DNA from: Spirochaeta sp.
GTDB taxonomy: Bacteria > Spirochaetota > Spirochaetia > DSM-27196 > Alkalispirochaetaceae
Assembly (NCBI GenBank): GCA_007117185.1
Contig: SKHA01000274.1
Span: 1-5,857 of the forward strand
Length of the DNA: 5,857 bases
Direction of reading: 5' to 3'
A model generated the notes under the pieces. It was not told the origin of the DNA. It searched no databases and saw only the letters and a list, made by a program, of their open reading frames with translations. Shown piece after piece: positions 1 through 5,436 of this stretch. The translations under genes were made by a program, and so were the position numbers. The stretch's first letter is position 1, and the number at the start of each line of letters is the position of its first letter.

Positions 1-1328
1 CCGTTGGTGGCTCGTGACCCCACGATGGCCAGGTGGGCCATGCGGATCTGCTTCTCGCCGCCTTCGTCGACGATGCTGAGGCCGCGGAGCTTTCCGGCGT
101 CACCGGGAAAGAAGACCGCCGCCTTCTGCAGGAAGCGGTGGTTGATCTCGTAGATGATCTGCAGGTGTCGGGGCAGGTTGGCCTCCAGCATCGGCACCGG
201 CCACTTCTCCAGCGCCTCCGGCATCAGAGTGTGGTTGGTGTACGCCAGGGTGCGGGAGGTGATCTCCCAGGCGCTGTCCCATTCAAGCCCTTCCTCGTCC
301 AGGAGGATGCGCATCAGCTCCGGCACCGCCAGGGAGGGGTGGGTGTCGTTGAGCTGGATCGCAGCCATCTCCGGCAGGTCAGACCAGGGGCGCTTGTCCC
401 CGCGGAAGCGCCGCAGGATATCCCAGAGGGAACAGGCCACAAAGAAATACTGCTGCCGCAGCCGCAGCTCCTTGCCCAGGTACAGTCTGTCGTTGGGGTA
501 CAGAAGCCGGGTGAGGCTCTCTGCGGCCACCTCGGAACGAACCGCCTCAACGTAGTCACCCTGGTTGAAGTCATCGAAGTCGAACTGCTCGGTAGCCCGG
601 GCGCTCCACAGCCGCAGGGTGTTGACGGTGGACCCGCCGTAGCCCACCACCGGCATGTCGTAGGCCAGACCCACTACCGACTGGGTGTCGATCCAGTGGG
701 CCCTGAGCTGACCCTTTTCGTGAAACATCTCTACCCGCCCGCCAAAGTTGACGGTAGGGCAGATCCCGGGGCGCTCTATCTCCCAGGGGTTGCCCCGGCG
801 CAGCCAGTCGTCGGGCTGCTCAACCTGGGCGCCGTTCTCGATCTCCTGCCGGAAGATGCCGTAGTCGTAGCGCAGGCCGTAGCCGAAGGCCGGAAGGTTC
901 AGGGTTGCCAGGGACTCCATGAAGCACGCCGCCAGCCGTCCCAGGCCGCCGTTACCCAGCCCGGCGTCCACCTCTTCCTCCCGGATCTCCTCCCAGTCGT
1001 ACCCCAGGGATTCCAGGGCCTCTTTGATCGCCCCGTCCAGGCGCAGGTTGATCACGTTCATCCCCATGGAGCGGCCAATGAGGAACTCCAGGGAGAGGTA
1101 GTAGGCCCTCTTGACCTGCTGTATGTGGTGGGTCTGCTGCGTTCTGATCCACTGGTTGATCAGGCGATCCCGAATGGCCAGCGCCAGGGACATGTACCGG
1201 TCGTGGCCGGTGGCGGTGTGGTAGTCCACCCCCAGGGAGTATTTGAGGTGCTCTGCAAATCCCCACGCCAGGGAATCCACGTCGTGTCCCTGTCGGGACC
1301 AGACACTCTTTTTTGTCGTTGTTGCCAT
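1..1328 (-). CDS. glgP: Glycogen/starch/maltodextrin phosphorylase, N-terminal half (cut by left edge)
   Basis: This enzyme removes glucose units from alpha-1,4-glucans with phosphate, giving glucose 1-phosphate, in the cytoplasm (family GT35, PLP-dependent). The frame is open from the ATG at 1328 to the left edge and gives 442 residues; full-length members have roughly 800-850, so about half is present. Family landmarks appear in the right order: YYLSLEFLIGR at about residues 76-86, DAGLGNGGLGRLAACF from residue 121, QLNDTHPSLAVPELMR from residue 325, then YTNHTLMPEALEKW, and MAHLAIVGSRATNG at the edge. The PLP-binding lysine lies in the missing half. The ATG at 1328 fits the usual N-terminus. 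An in-frame GTG at 1349 is possible, and a stop lies just upstream of it. No Shine-Dalgarno sequence precedes either start, while a -10-like TATGCT ends 9 bases before the ATG, so the mRNA may have almost no leader. The gene is divergent from the barrel-protein gene at 1405. Family identity is near certain; the natural substrate (glycogen or maltodextrin) cannot be told. Confidence 0.97.
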   Translation of the reverse strand, partial: MATTTKKSVWSRQGHDVDSLAWGFAEHLKYSLGVDYHTATGHDRYMSLALAIRDRLINQWIRTQQTHHIQQVKRAYYLSLEFLIGRSMGMNVINLRLDGAIKEALESLGYDWEEIREEEVDAGLGNGGLGRLAACFMESLATLNLPAFGYGLRYDYGIFRQEIENGAQVEQPDDWLRRGNPWEIERPGICPTVNFGGRVEMFHEKGQLRAHWIDTQSVVGLAYDMPVVGYGGSTVNTLRLWSARATEQFDFDDFNQGDYVEAVRSEVAAESLTRLLYPNDRLYLGKELRLRQQYFFVACSLWDILRRFRGDKRPWSDLPEMAAIQLNDTHPSLAVPELMRILLDEEGLEWDSAWEITSRTLAYTNHTLMPEALEKWPVPMLEANLPRHLQIIYEINHRFLQKAAVFFPGDAGKLRGLSIVDEGGEKQIRMAHLAIVGSRATN

Positions 1329-1337
1329 GGTAGCAAA

Positions 1338-1366
1338 AGCATAGTCCACAGCGGTGGATTAGTCCA
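1338..1366 (-). promoter_or_regulatory. Candidate promoter of glgP
   Basis: Read on the minus strand, TGGACT (1366-1361, four of six matches to TTGACA) and TATGCT (1343-1338, four of six matches to TATAAT) are separated by exactly 17 bases. Transcription would begin near 1331, about 3 bases before the glgP ATG, which agrees with the missing Shine-Dalgarno sequence. The matches are by eye and the hexamers are imperfect. Confidence 0.45.
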
Positions 1367-1367
1367 C
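1354..1367. repeat. Near-palindrome in the glgP/barrel-gene divergent promoter region, with an added half-site
   Basis: GTGGATTAGTCCAC matches its own reverse complement at 12 of 14 positions. The right arm, in the form TAGTCCAC (1360-1367), recurs as an exact direct repeat at 1342-1349, offset by 18 bases. The palindrome covers the candidate -35 elements of both divergent promoters, so it could be an operator. It could also simply result from two similar -35 boxes lying back to back. Confidence 0.4.
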
Positions 1368-1383
1368 GTTGCTGCCTTAAGAT
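1355..1383 (+). promoter_or_regulatory. Candidate promoter of the barrel-protein/lipoprotein operon
   Basis: TGGATT (1355-1360, three of six consensus matches) and TAAGAT (1378-1383, four of six) are 17 bases apart. Transcription would begin near 1390, leaving a leader of about 15 bases that still holds the GGAGG at 1395-1399. A competing -10 reading, TATAGA at 1383-1388, would start inside that Shine-Dalgarno sequence and is less attractive. Confidence 0.35.
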
Positions 1384-1404
1384 ATAGAGTAGACGGAGGA
1401 CGAA

Positions 1405-2088
1405 ATGGCCAATCGCAGGGGGTGGGTAGTTGCGGTGGTGCTGGTGCTGCTTTTCGGATATTCCGGCGTGGCTCACAGTCAGGCCCAGACCGGGGGGTAT
1501 CTTTCGGCGGTGGTGGCAACGGCGTTGCAGCCGGACGATATCATCGGCAGCCTGGGCGCCGGTTTTCAGGGTGGGTATCGGTTTCCCTGGGGGCTGCTCC
1601 TGGTGGGGGACGTTCTGTACACCGGTACGGACTACTATTATTTCGATTTCGACGACGGGCGGGAGTGGCGGCAGGCCGGCAGCTGGCGGGAGGTACCCAG
1701 CGGCAGCGTGCGCCGGGGCGACTGGCCCTTTTACCGGACCCGGTTCCTGCTGGGTGGCGCGGCGGGGCTCTCCGGCAGCATCGCCCGGGTGGGGCTGTTC
1801 AGTACCGTGGGGTTCATGCTGAGTATCCTGGACTTCCCTGATATCAGTGAGGACTACCCCGAGTTTGCCGACGCGGCGATCGTCTCCAGCATCGGAAACG
1901 ACGATGTGCAGGTGAGCACCAGTGTCCGCGCCGGGGTGGTCTATCCCGTTGGGGGCAGCATCTCCGGGCAGCTTTCGTACATGGTTCTGCTGACAACCGA
2001 GGAGGACGATTTCGGCGAGCGGGAGTGGCTGCAGCGCAACGGCCTGATCTATCTGGGGGTGACGGTGAACTTCGGAGGCAGACGATGA
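1405..2088 (+). CDS. Secreted, probably outer-membrane beta-barrel protein of unknown function
   Basis: The 227-residue product starts with a classic signal peptide: RR at residues 4-5, a hydrophobic core of about residues 7-19, and a likely cleavage site after AHS near residue 25. The mature part alternates hydrophobic and polar or aromatic residues in short strands rich in Gly, Tyr and Phe. Examples are GSLGAGFQGGYRFPWGLLLVGDVLY, interrupted by an acidic loop, and the closing strand GLIYLGVTVNF followed by GGRR. Its size and pattern fit a small barrel of about eight strands, as in OmpA/OmpX-like or 'outer membrane protein beta-barrel' families. This is a fold-level inference, and no specific family is recognised. 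The ATG is set by GGAGG at 1395-1399, 5 bases upstream. Its stop overlaps the start of the next gene (ATGA), so the lipoprotein is almost certainly co-translated and the two may act together at the cell surface. Confidence 0.8.
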   Translation: MANRRGWVVAVVLVLLFGYSGVAHSQAQTGGYLSAVVATALQPDDIIGSLGAGFQGGYRFPWGLLLVGDVLYTGTDYYYFDFDDGREWRQAGSWREVPSGSVRRGDWPFYRTRFLLGGAAGLSGSIARVGLFSTVGFMLSILDFPDISEDYPEFADAAIVSSIGNDDVQVSTSVRAGVVYPVGGSISGQLSYMVLLTTEEDDFGEREWLQRNGLIYLGVTVNFGGRR

Positions 2089-2741
2089 AGGCGGTGGCGT
2101 TTCTGGTGCTGGGGGCGATGGTGCTGTTCAGCGGGTGCGAGGACATCCTGCGATCCCTGGCGGACGCACCCACCAACGTGGAGGCCTCCCAGGGGGAGTA
2201 CCGGGATCGGGTGGTGATCACCTGGGACGAGGTCCGTCCTACCGGGGTTAAGGAGGTGATCGGGTACGAGGTCAGCCGCTCTCCTGGAGGGCTCTCCGGG
2301 GATGGTCGCGTGGACGCCACCACAACATCCTACACTGATACCAATGCTGACCCCGGAGAGGCGTACTCCTATACGGTGCGGGCAAGGTTTGACGATGGAG
2401 ACGTCAGTCCTTCTTCCCGGACGGTCACCGGGTACGTCCTTGAGGCGCAGCGTCTCACGGTCTACACCCACGAGGCGAACGACGGCTGGTCTGCATCCCG
2501 GACTGGAGTGCGGTGGTACACCTTTGCCGCGGTGGCAGGGTGGGAGTACCGCATCACCCTGTCCGGCGGTGGAGCTTCCGACAGTACCGTTACGGTATAC
2601 CGCCGGGGCGATATCGACTCGCCGGTTCGCACGGCTGCTTCATACGGCAGCGCTCCCCTGGAGGTTTCCCCGGGGAACGTGGACGACTACCACGTGAAGG
2701 TGGTTTCCTCCGGGACTGTTACGGTGCGGGTCTCCTACTGA
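2085..2741 (+). CDS. Lipoprotein with a fibronectin type III domain
   Basis: The 218-residue product has a short lipoprotein signal peptide ending in LFSGC, with Cys18 as the lipidation site. The box is looser than the E. coli consensus, with Phe at -3 and Leu at -4; spirochaete and related lipoproteins tolerate this. Residues of about 28-117 look like one FN3 domain: APTNVEAS at the start, VVITWDEV (Trp47), IGYEVSR (Tyr61), and the YSYTVRA strand (Tyr94, Tyr96). The remaining part, residues of about 120-218, looks like a second beta-sandwich with SDSTVTVYRRGD and DDYHVKVVSSGTVTVRV, loosely resembling pre-peptidase C-terminal (PPC) domains. That second resemblance is weak. The frame stays open 20 codons upstream to 2025, but the ATG at 2085 is the right start: GGAGG at 2074-2078 lies 6 bases before it and the signal peptide begins there. 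The ATGA overlap couples it to the barrel gene. A surface-binding or structural role is likely; no catalytic motif is visible. Confidence 0.85.
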   Translation: MKAVAFLVLGAMVLFSGCEDILRSLADAPTNVEASQGEYRDRVVITWDEVRPTGVKEVIGYEVSRSPGGLSGDGRVDATTTSYTDTNADPGEAYSYTVRARFDDGDVSPSSRTVTGYVLEAQRLTVYTHEANDGWSASRTGVRWYTFAAVAGWEYRITLSGGGASDSTVTVYRRGDIDSPVRTAASYGSAPLEVSPGNVDDYHVKVVSSGTVTVRVSY

Positions 2742-2743
2742 GA

Positions 2744-2765
2744 GGTCCCGCCAGGGGCGGTTACC
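2744..2765. terminator. Possible bidirectional terminator hairpin between convergent genes
   Basis: CCGCC-AGG-GGCGG (2748-2760) forms a perfect 5-bp GC stem with a 3-base loop. Outer GGT/ACC pairs (2744-2746 with 2763-2765) can extend it across a small internal loop. It fills the 19-base gap between two convergent stop codons and reaches into the minus-strand stop. There is no clear U-tract on either side, so it may be a weak terminator or only a transcription barrier. Confidence 0.35.
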
Positions 2766-3402
2766 ACACCAGGAAGTCTCTGACCTCCCTGAGCTGTATC
2801 GCCACAGTGACCCGCGCCTCGTAGCGCCCTGCCAGGGTGCGGATCCGTGGCGGCGCCACCAGGTAGATCGACCCCTCTGCGTCCAGGGGGCGGTTGGGGT
2901 GGCGCCGGCGCAGGTGCTCCCGCAGGGCCATCCGCAGGGCGTCCTCCAGGGCCGCTTCCTTACCGCGCCACCCCAGCAGCAACTCGCCGTGACCAACGCC
3001 GCTGGAGCGGGGGGCTGCCACCGTCTCCCAACTGCTGCGCTGCGCCCGCTCCAGCTCTGAAAGGGAGTAGCGGATCTGCCCCCAGATGGTGTTCTCCACC
3101 CGGCGCAGCTCCCGCACGGTAAACCCCTCCGCCCCCCGGGTTACCCGCGCGATCGGCGAGAGGGTAAACGTCTCGGGAATGTCCCGCTGGGCCTGTCCGG
3201 GGGTGTAGGAAAAATCCCACCCGTAGATCATCCCCGAGAGGGTGTACTGCGCCTCCCGGGCGATACGCTCCTCCGGAGTACTCTCGTTCCCGTGAATGAT
3301 CGTGTCGTCAATCGTCCAGATGTTGAGGGTGATCAGGTCTGTTGCCGGTGTGGTCACCACGGGCAGGAGCAGGAAGGTCACTATCAGCGCTGTTTTCATC
3401 AT
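2761..3402 (-). CDS. Secreted protein of unknown function, second gene of the rhomboid operon
   Basis: The 213-residue product begins MMKTALIVTFLLLPVVTTPA, a signal peptide with probable cleavage after TPA at residue 20. The mature protein would be periplasmic or exported. It has an early beta-type stretch (LITLNIWTIDDTI), a Tyr/Trp-rich patch (SGMIYGWDFSYTP), charged helical stretches (LRRVENTIWGQIRYSLSELERAQ and EAALEDALRMALREHLRRR), and ends in FLVW. I recognise no family and see no catalytic motif. The open frame extends 27 codons further upstream, but AGGAG at 3415-3411 lies 8 bases before the ATG at 3402 and the signal peptide begins there; the adjacent ATG at 3399 is the only close alternative. 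It lies 19 bases downstream of the rhomboid gene on the same strand, so the two are very likely co-transcribed. The downstream neighbour is convergent. Confidence 0.8.
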   Translation of the reverse strand: MMKTALIVTFLLLPVVTTPATDLITLNIWTIDDTIIHGNESTPEERIAREAQYTLSGMIYGWDFSYTPGQAQRDIPETFTLSPIARVTRGAEGFTVRELRRVENTIWGQIRYSLSELERAQRSSWETVAAPRSSGVGHGELLLGWRGKEAALEDALRMALREHLRRRHPNRPLDAEGSIYLVAPPRIRTLAGRYEARVTVAIQLREVRDFLVW

Positions 3403-3410
3403 CGCTGCTG

Positions 3411-3415
3411 CTCCT
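3411..3415 (-). promoter_or_regulatory. Ribosome binding site that fixes the start of the secreted-protein gene
   Basis: AGGAG on the minus strand, 8 bases before the ATG at 3402. It sits in the short gap after the rhomboid stop codon. It rules against the longer in-frame reading that starts inside the rhomboid gene. Confidence 0.7.
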
Positions 3416-3421
3416 TGGGCG

Positions 3422-4081
3422 TTACCGGAAGAAGCGCTTTCCCGGGTTGACCCCGACACGCAGCAGAAAATACAGGTAGGCAAACCCGAACCCCGCCAGG
3501 TGGGTCATGTGGGCCACGTTGCTGCCGCCGCGTATCTGGGAAAAGATCTCTATGAAGGTATACAGGGTCACCAGTACCGCCGCGCGCATCGGGATGAGTC
3601 CGAAGACGTAGACCTGCGCGTTGGGGTAGATGGTGGCAAAAGCCAGCAGCACCGCGAAGACTGCTCCGGAGGCACCCAGCAGGAAGACCATGTAGGTTCC
3701 GGTATACCAGTACACCGCCAGAGAGAAGAACCCCGCCAGGATCCCGGTAAGCATATAGAACAGGAGAAACTCCCAGCTGCCCAGTTCGTGCTCTACCTGG
3801 GTGCCGAAAAAGAACAGTCCCAGCATATTGAACAGGAGGTGGGAGATTCCCGAGTGGGCAAACATGTAGGTAAAGGGCTGCCACCAGAACCCCCGGGCTA
3901 CGGTGAGGATGGGGTTCATCGCGATGTAGGTGGCCAGCTGGCTGTTCATCGAGGTGAGAAAGAACACCATCATATTGATACCGATGATGATGAAGGTCAT
4001 GTTGTTCTGCGTGTACGGCAGAGGTCGGCGCCAGATTGGTACGGAAGTCACCTGCAGAAGGTACGGCGTGACAATAGTCAT
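3422..4081 (-). CDS. Rhomboid-family intramembrane serine protease
   Basis: Rhomboid proteases cut substrate transmembrane helices within the membrane using a Ser-His dyad. The 219-residue protein has six or so hydrophobic segments, the size of the basic bacterial six-helix core. All signature residues are present: the WR-loop-like region before FTYMFAH, the HxxxxHxxxN motif of the second helix (His76, His81, Asn85), the nucleophile motif GASGAVFA (Ser138), and the last-helix HLAGFGFAYLY motif with the predicted catalytic His194. A further His191 lies three residues earlier. It should therefore be active rather than a pseudoprotease. A TTG at 4087 also opens this frame, but AGGA at 4091-4088 touches it, whereas that site lies a proper 6 bases before the ATG at 4081, which I prefer. 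It is first in a two-gene operon with the secreted protein at 2761-3402 and divergent from the DUF418 gene. Its substrate is unknown. Confidence 0.95.
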   Translation of the reverse strand: MTIVTPYLLQVTSVPIWRRPLPYTQNNMTFIIIGINMMVFFLTSMNSQLATYIAMNPILTVARGFWWQPFTYMFAHSGISHLLFNMLGLFFFGTQVEHELGSWEFLLFYMLTGILAGFFSLAVYWYTGTYMVFLLGASGAVFAVLLAFATIYPNAQVYVFGLIPMRAAVLVTLYTFIEIFSQIRGGSNVAHMTHLAGFGFAYLYFLLRVGVNPGKRFFR

Positions 4082-4087
4082 GGTCAA

Positions 4088-4091
4088 TCCT
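4088..4091 (-). promoter_or_regulatory. Ribosome binding site that selects the rhomboid ATG
   Basis: AGGA on the minus strand, 6 bases before the ATG at 4081. The upstream in-frame TTG at 4087 abuts this site with no spacing, so it is an unlikely start. Confidence 0.55.
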
Positions 4092-4103
4092 GATATCTGT
4101 CAC

Positions 4104-4132
4104 TGGGCAAGACGATTGTGGTGCCGTACCAT
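4104..4132 (+). promoter_or_regulatory. Candidate promoter of the DUF418 gene, leaderless type
   Basis: TGGGCA (4104-4109, four of six matches to TTGACA) and TACCAT (4127-4132, four of six matches to TATAAT) are separated by 17 bases. Transcription would begin about 7 bases after the -10 hexamer, which is at the A of the ATG at 4139. No usable Shine-Dalgarno sequence exists at the right distance, which agrees with a leaderless transcript. Confidence 0.45.
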
Positions 4133-4138
4133 CGGGGC

Positions 4139-5386
4139 ATGAATACGCAACCACACCTGCAACCGGTAGAGCAGAGCCAGCGCATCGCGGTGGTGGACAT
4201 CCTGCGGGGTTTCGCCATCATGGGGATCCTCGTGGTGAACGTGCTGTACTTCTTCAACCCCTGGCTGGGGTCCATGGGCAGCGGTACCCCCGCTGACGAG
4301 GTGGTGAAGGGGATCACCAATACCCTGTTCACCTCAAAGTTCTTTACCCTCTTTTCCTTTCTCTTCGGGCTGGGGATGTACATCCAGATGTCCCGCGCCG
4401 AGGCCAAAGGCGTATCGTTTCTGCCGGTGTACCTCCGGCGGCTCTTCTTCCTTGCCCTCTTCGGGCTGGCCCACGCGGTGTTCCTGTGGACGGGAGACAT
4501 TCTGCTGCTCTACGCGATGGTCGGGCTGATTACGGTGCTGCTCTTTCGCCGCCGCTCACCCCGGGCTCTGATGATCTGGGCGGTGGTGTTTATCGCATTG
4601 CCGATTCTCTTCCTGATTCTCTCCACCGCGGGGGTACAGGCAGCGCGGCTGGCCCCGCCGGAAGCCAATGCCTTTGCCCAGGTCCAGGAGTCTTTCGCGG
4701 CGCAGGCTGCCGAAGCGGACGCGCAGAATCGGGCCGCCCTGGAGACGTACCGGGATACCTCGTGGTTGCGAATCACCCGCTTCAGAATCCGGGAGTATTT
4801 CGCCGTTACCGCAGTATCGGGGTTGTTCATGGCGCCCAGCGTTCTGGGGATGTTTCTGCTGGGTCTGCGGGCGGGAAAGCGGCGCTGGTTTTCCGATGAG
4901 GCCACCTCGCTGGAAGTGGCGCGCCGTCTGGTGCGCTTTGCCCTGCCCCTGGGGCTGGTACTGAATCTGTTTGTGGGGCTCTCCGGTTTTGAGCAGAACC
5001 GTCTGGGGCTGGAGCTGCTCACGTGGATGCATGCGGCGCAGAACACCGCCCTTGGGGTGGGGAGCGTCCTGCTGTCTCTGAGTTACATGGCGCTGATCGT
5101 TCTGGCGGTGCAGCGTCCCCTGGGGCAGCGCGTGCTGGGGCACCTGGCGCCGGTGGGCCGGATGGCCCTGTCCAACTACATCATGCACTCGGTGGTGATG
5201 AGCACCCTGGCCTACGGGTACGGTGCCGGACTCTACGGCCGGCTCTCCCTGGCCTGGGGGTTTGCCCTGGCGTTCATCCTGTACGCCCTGCAGATTCCCC
5301 TGAGCGCGTGGTGGCTCCGCCGGTTCCGCTACGGTCCACTGGAGTGGCTCTGGCGCCTGCTCACCTACGGAACAGTGCCACGGTAG
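4139..5386 (+). CDS. DUF418 (YeiB-type) multi-pass inner-membrane protein
   Basis: The 415-residue protein is strongly hydrophobic, with about ten predicted membrane segments. The N-terminal hallmark R-IAVVDILRGFAIMGILVVN (Asp20, Arg23, Gly24, Asn34) and the C-terminal block GRMALSNYIMHSVV...YGAGLYGRL...LQIPLSAWWLRRFRYGPLEWLWRLLTYG are typical of the YeiB/DUF418 family, whose length is usually near 400. These proteins are distantly related to membrane acyltransferase-like folds and are suspected transporters, but no function is established. A soluble, Ala/Glu/Gln-rich helical stretch lies at about residues 165-210, between two membrane groups. The frame is also open from GTG codons at 4118 and 4121, which would add seven unremarkable residues. 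I prefer the ATG because the family motif follows at the normal distance and a leaderless promoter fits it; neither start has a good ribosome binding site. It is divergent from the rhomboid operon, and the methyltransferase gene follows after 50 bases on the same strand. Confidence 0.93.
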   Translation: MNTQPHLQPVEQSQRIAVVDILRGFAIMGILVVNVLYFFNPWLGSMGSGTPADEVVKGITNTLFTSKFFTLFSFLFGLGMYIQMSRAEAKGVSFLPVYLRRLFFLALFGLAHAVFLWTGDILLLYAMVGLITVLLFRRRSPRALMIWAVVFIALPILFLILSTAGVQAARLAPPEANAFAQVQESFAAQAAEADAQNRAALETYRDTSWLRITRFRIREYFAVTAVSGLFMAPSVLGMFLLGLRAGKRRWFSDEATSLEVARRLVRFALPLGLVLNLFVGLSGFEQNRLGLELLTWMHAAQNTALGVGSVLLSLSYMALIVLAVQRPLGQRVLGHLAPVGRMALSNYIMHSVVMSTLAYGYGAGLYGRLSLAWGFALAFILYALQIPLSAWWLRRFRYGPLEWLWRLLTYGTVPR

Positions 5387-5424
5387 CTTCATCGTCGCGG
5401 TAGCGCCTGCCCGGGTCGGGGTGG

Positions 5425-5430
5425 TACAGT
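5425..5430 (+). promoter_or_regulatory. Candidate -10 element of a leaderless rlmE promoter
   Basis: TACAGT matches TANNNT and four of six bases of TATAAT. It ends exactly 6 bases before the GTG at 5437, the same geometry as at the DUF418 gene. No convincing -35 hexamer is seen 16-18 bases upstream, so the call rests on position and the absence of a Shine-Dalgarno sequence. Confidence 0.3.
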
Positions 5431-5436
5431 GTCTCC

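Noticed and set aside
33..1841. A 602-residue open frame on the plus strand, the longest in the window
   Set aside because: It lies antisense to glgP, whose family motifs are unmistakable, and then runs on out of frame through the barrel gene. Its translation is low in complexity and matches no known fold. It is a by-product of high GC and third-position bias.
3296..4093. A 265-residue plus-strand frame
   Set aside because: It is antisense to the rhomboid gene, which has all its catalytic motifs. The Gln/His/Glu-rich translation is typical of the reverse strand of a hydrophobic protein gene.
4091..4102. TGATATCTGTCA, a partial palindrome between the rhomboid and DUF418 genes
   Set aside because: Only 8 of 12 positions are symmetric apart from the GATATC core, which is too weak to call an operator.
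4118..4138. GTG starts for the DUF418 protein, seven and six codons upstream of the ATG
   Set aside because: The added residues have no family support, no ribosome binding site precedes them, and the candidate -10 at 4127-4132 would fall inside the coding region.
5381..5404. Two copies of CGGTAGC, 17 bases apart, at the end of the DUF418 gene
   Set aside because: Only 7 bases long, in GC-rich sequence, with one copy overlapping the stop codon; chance is a sufficient explanation.
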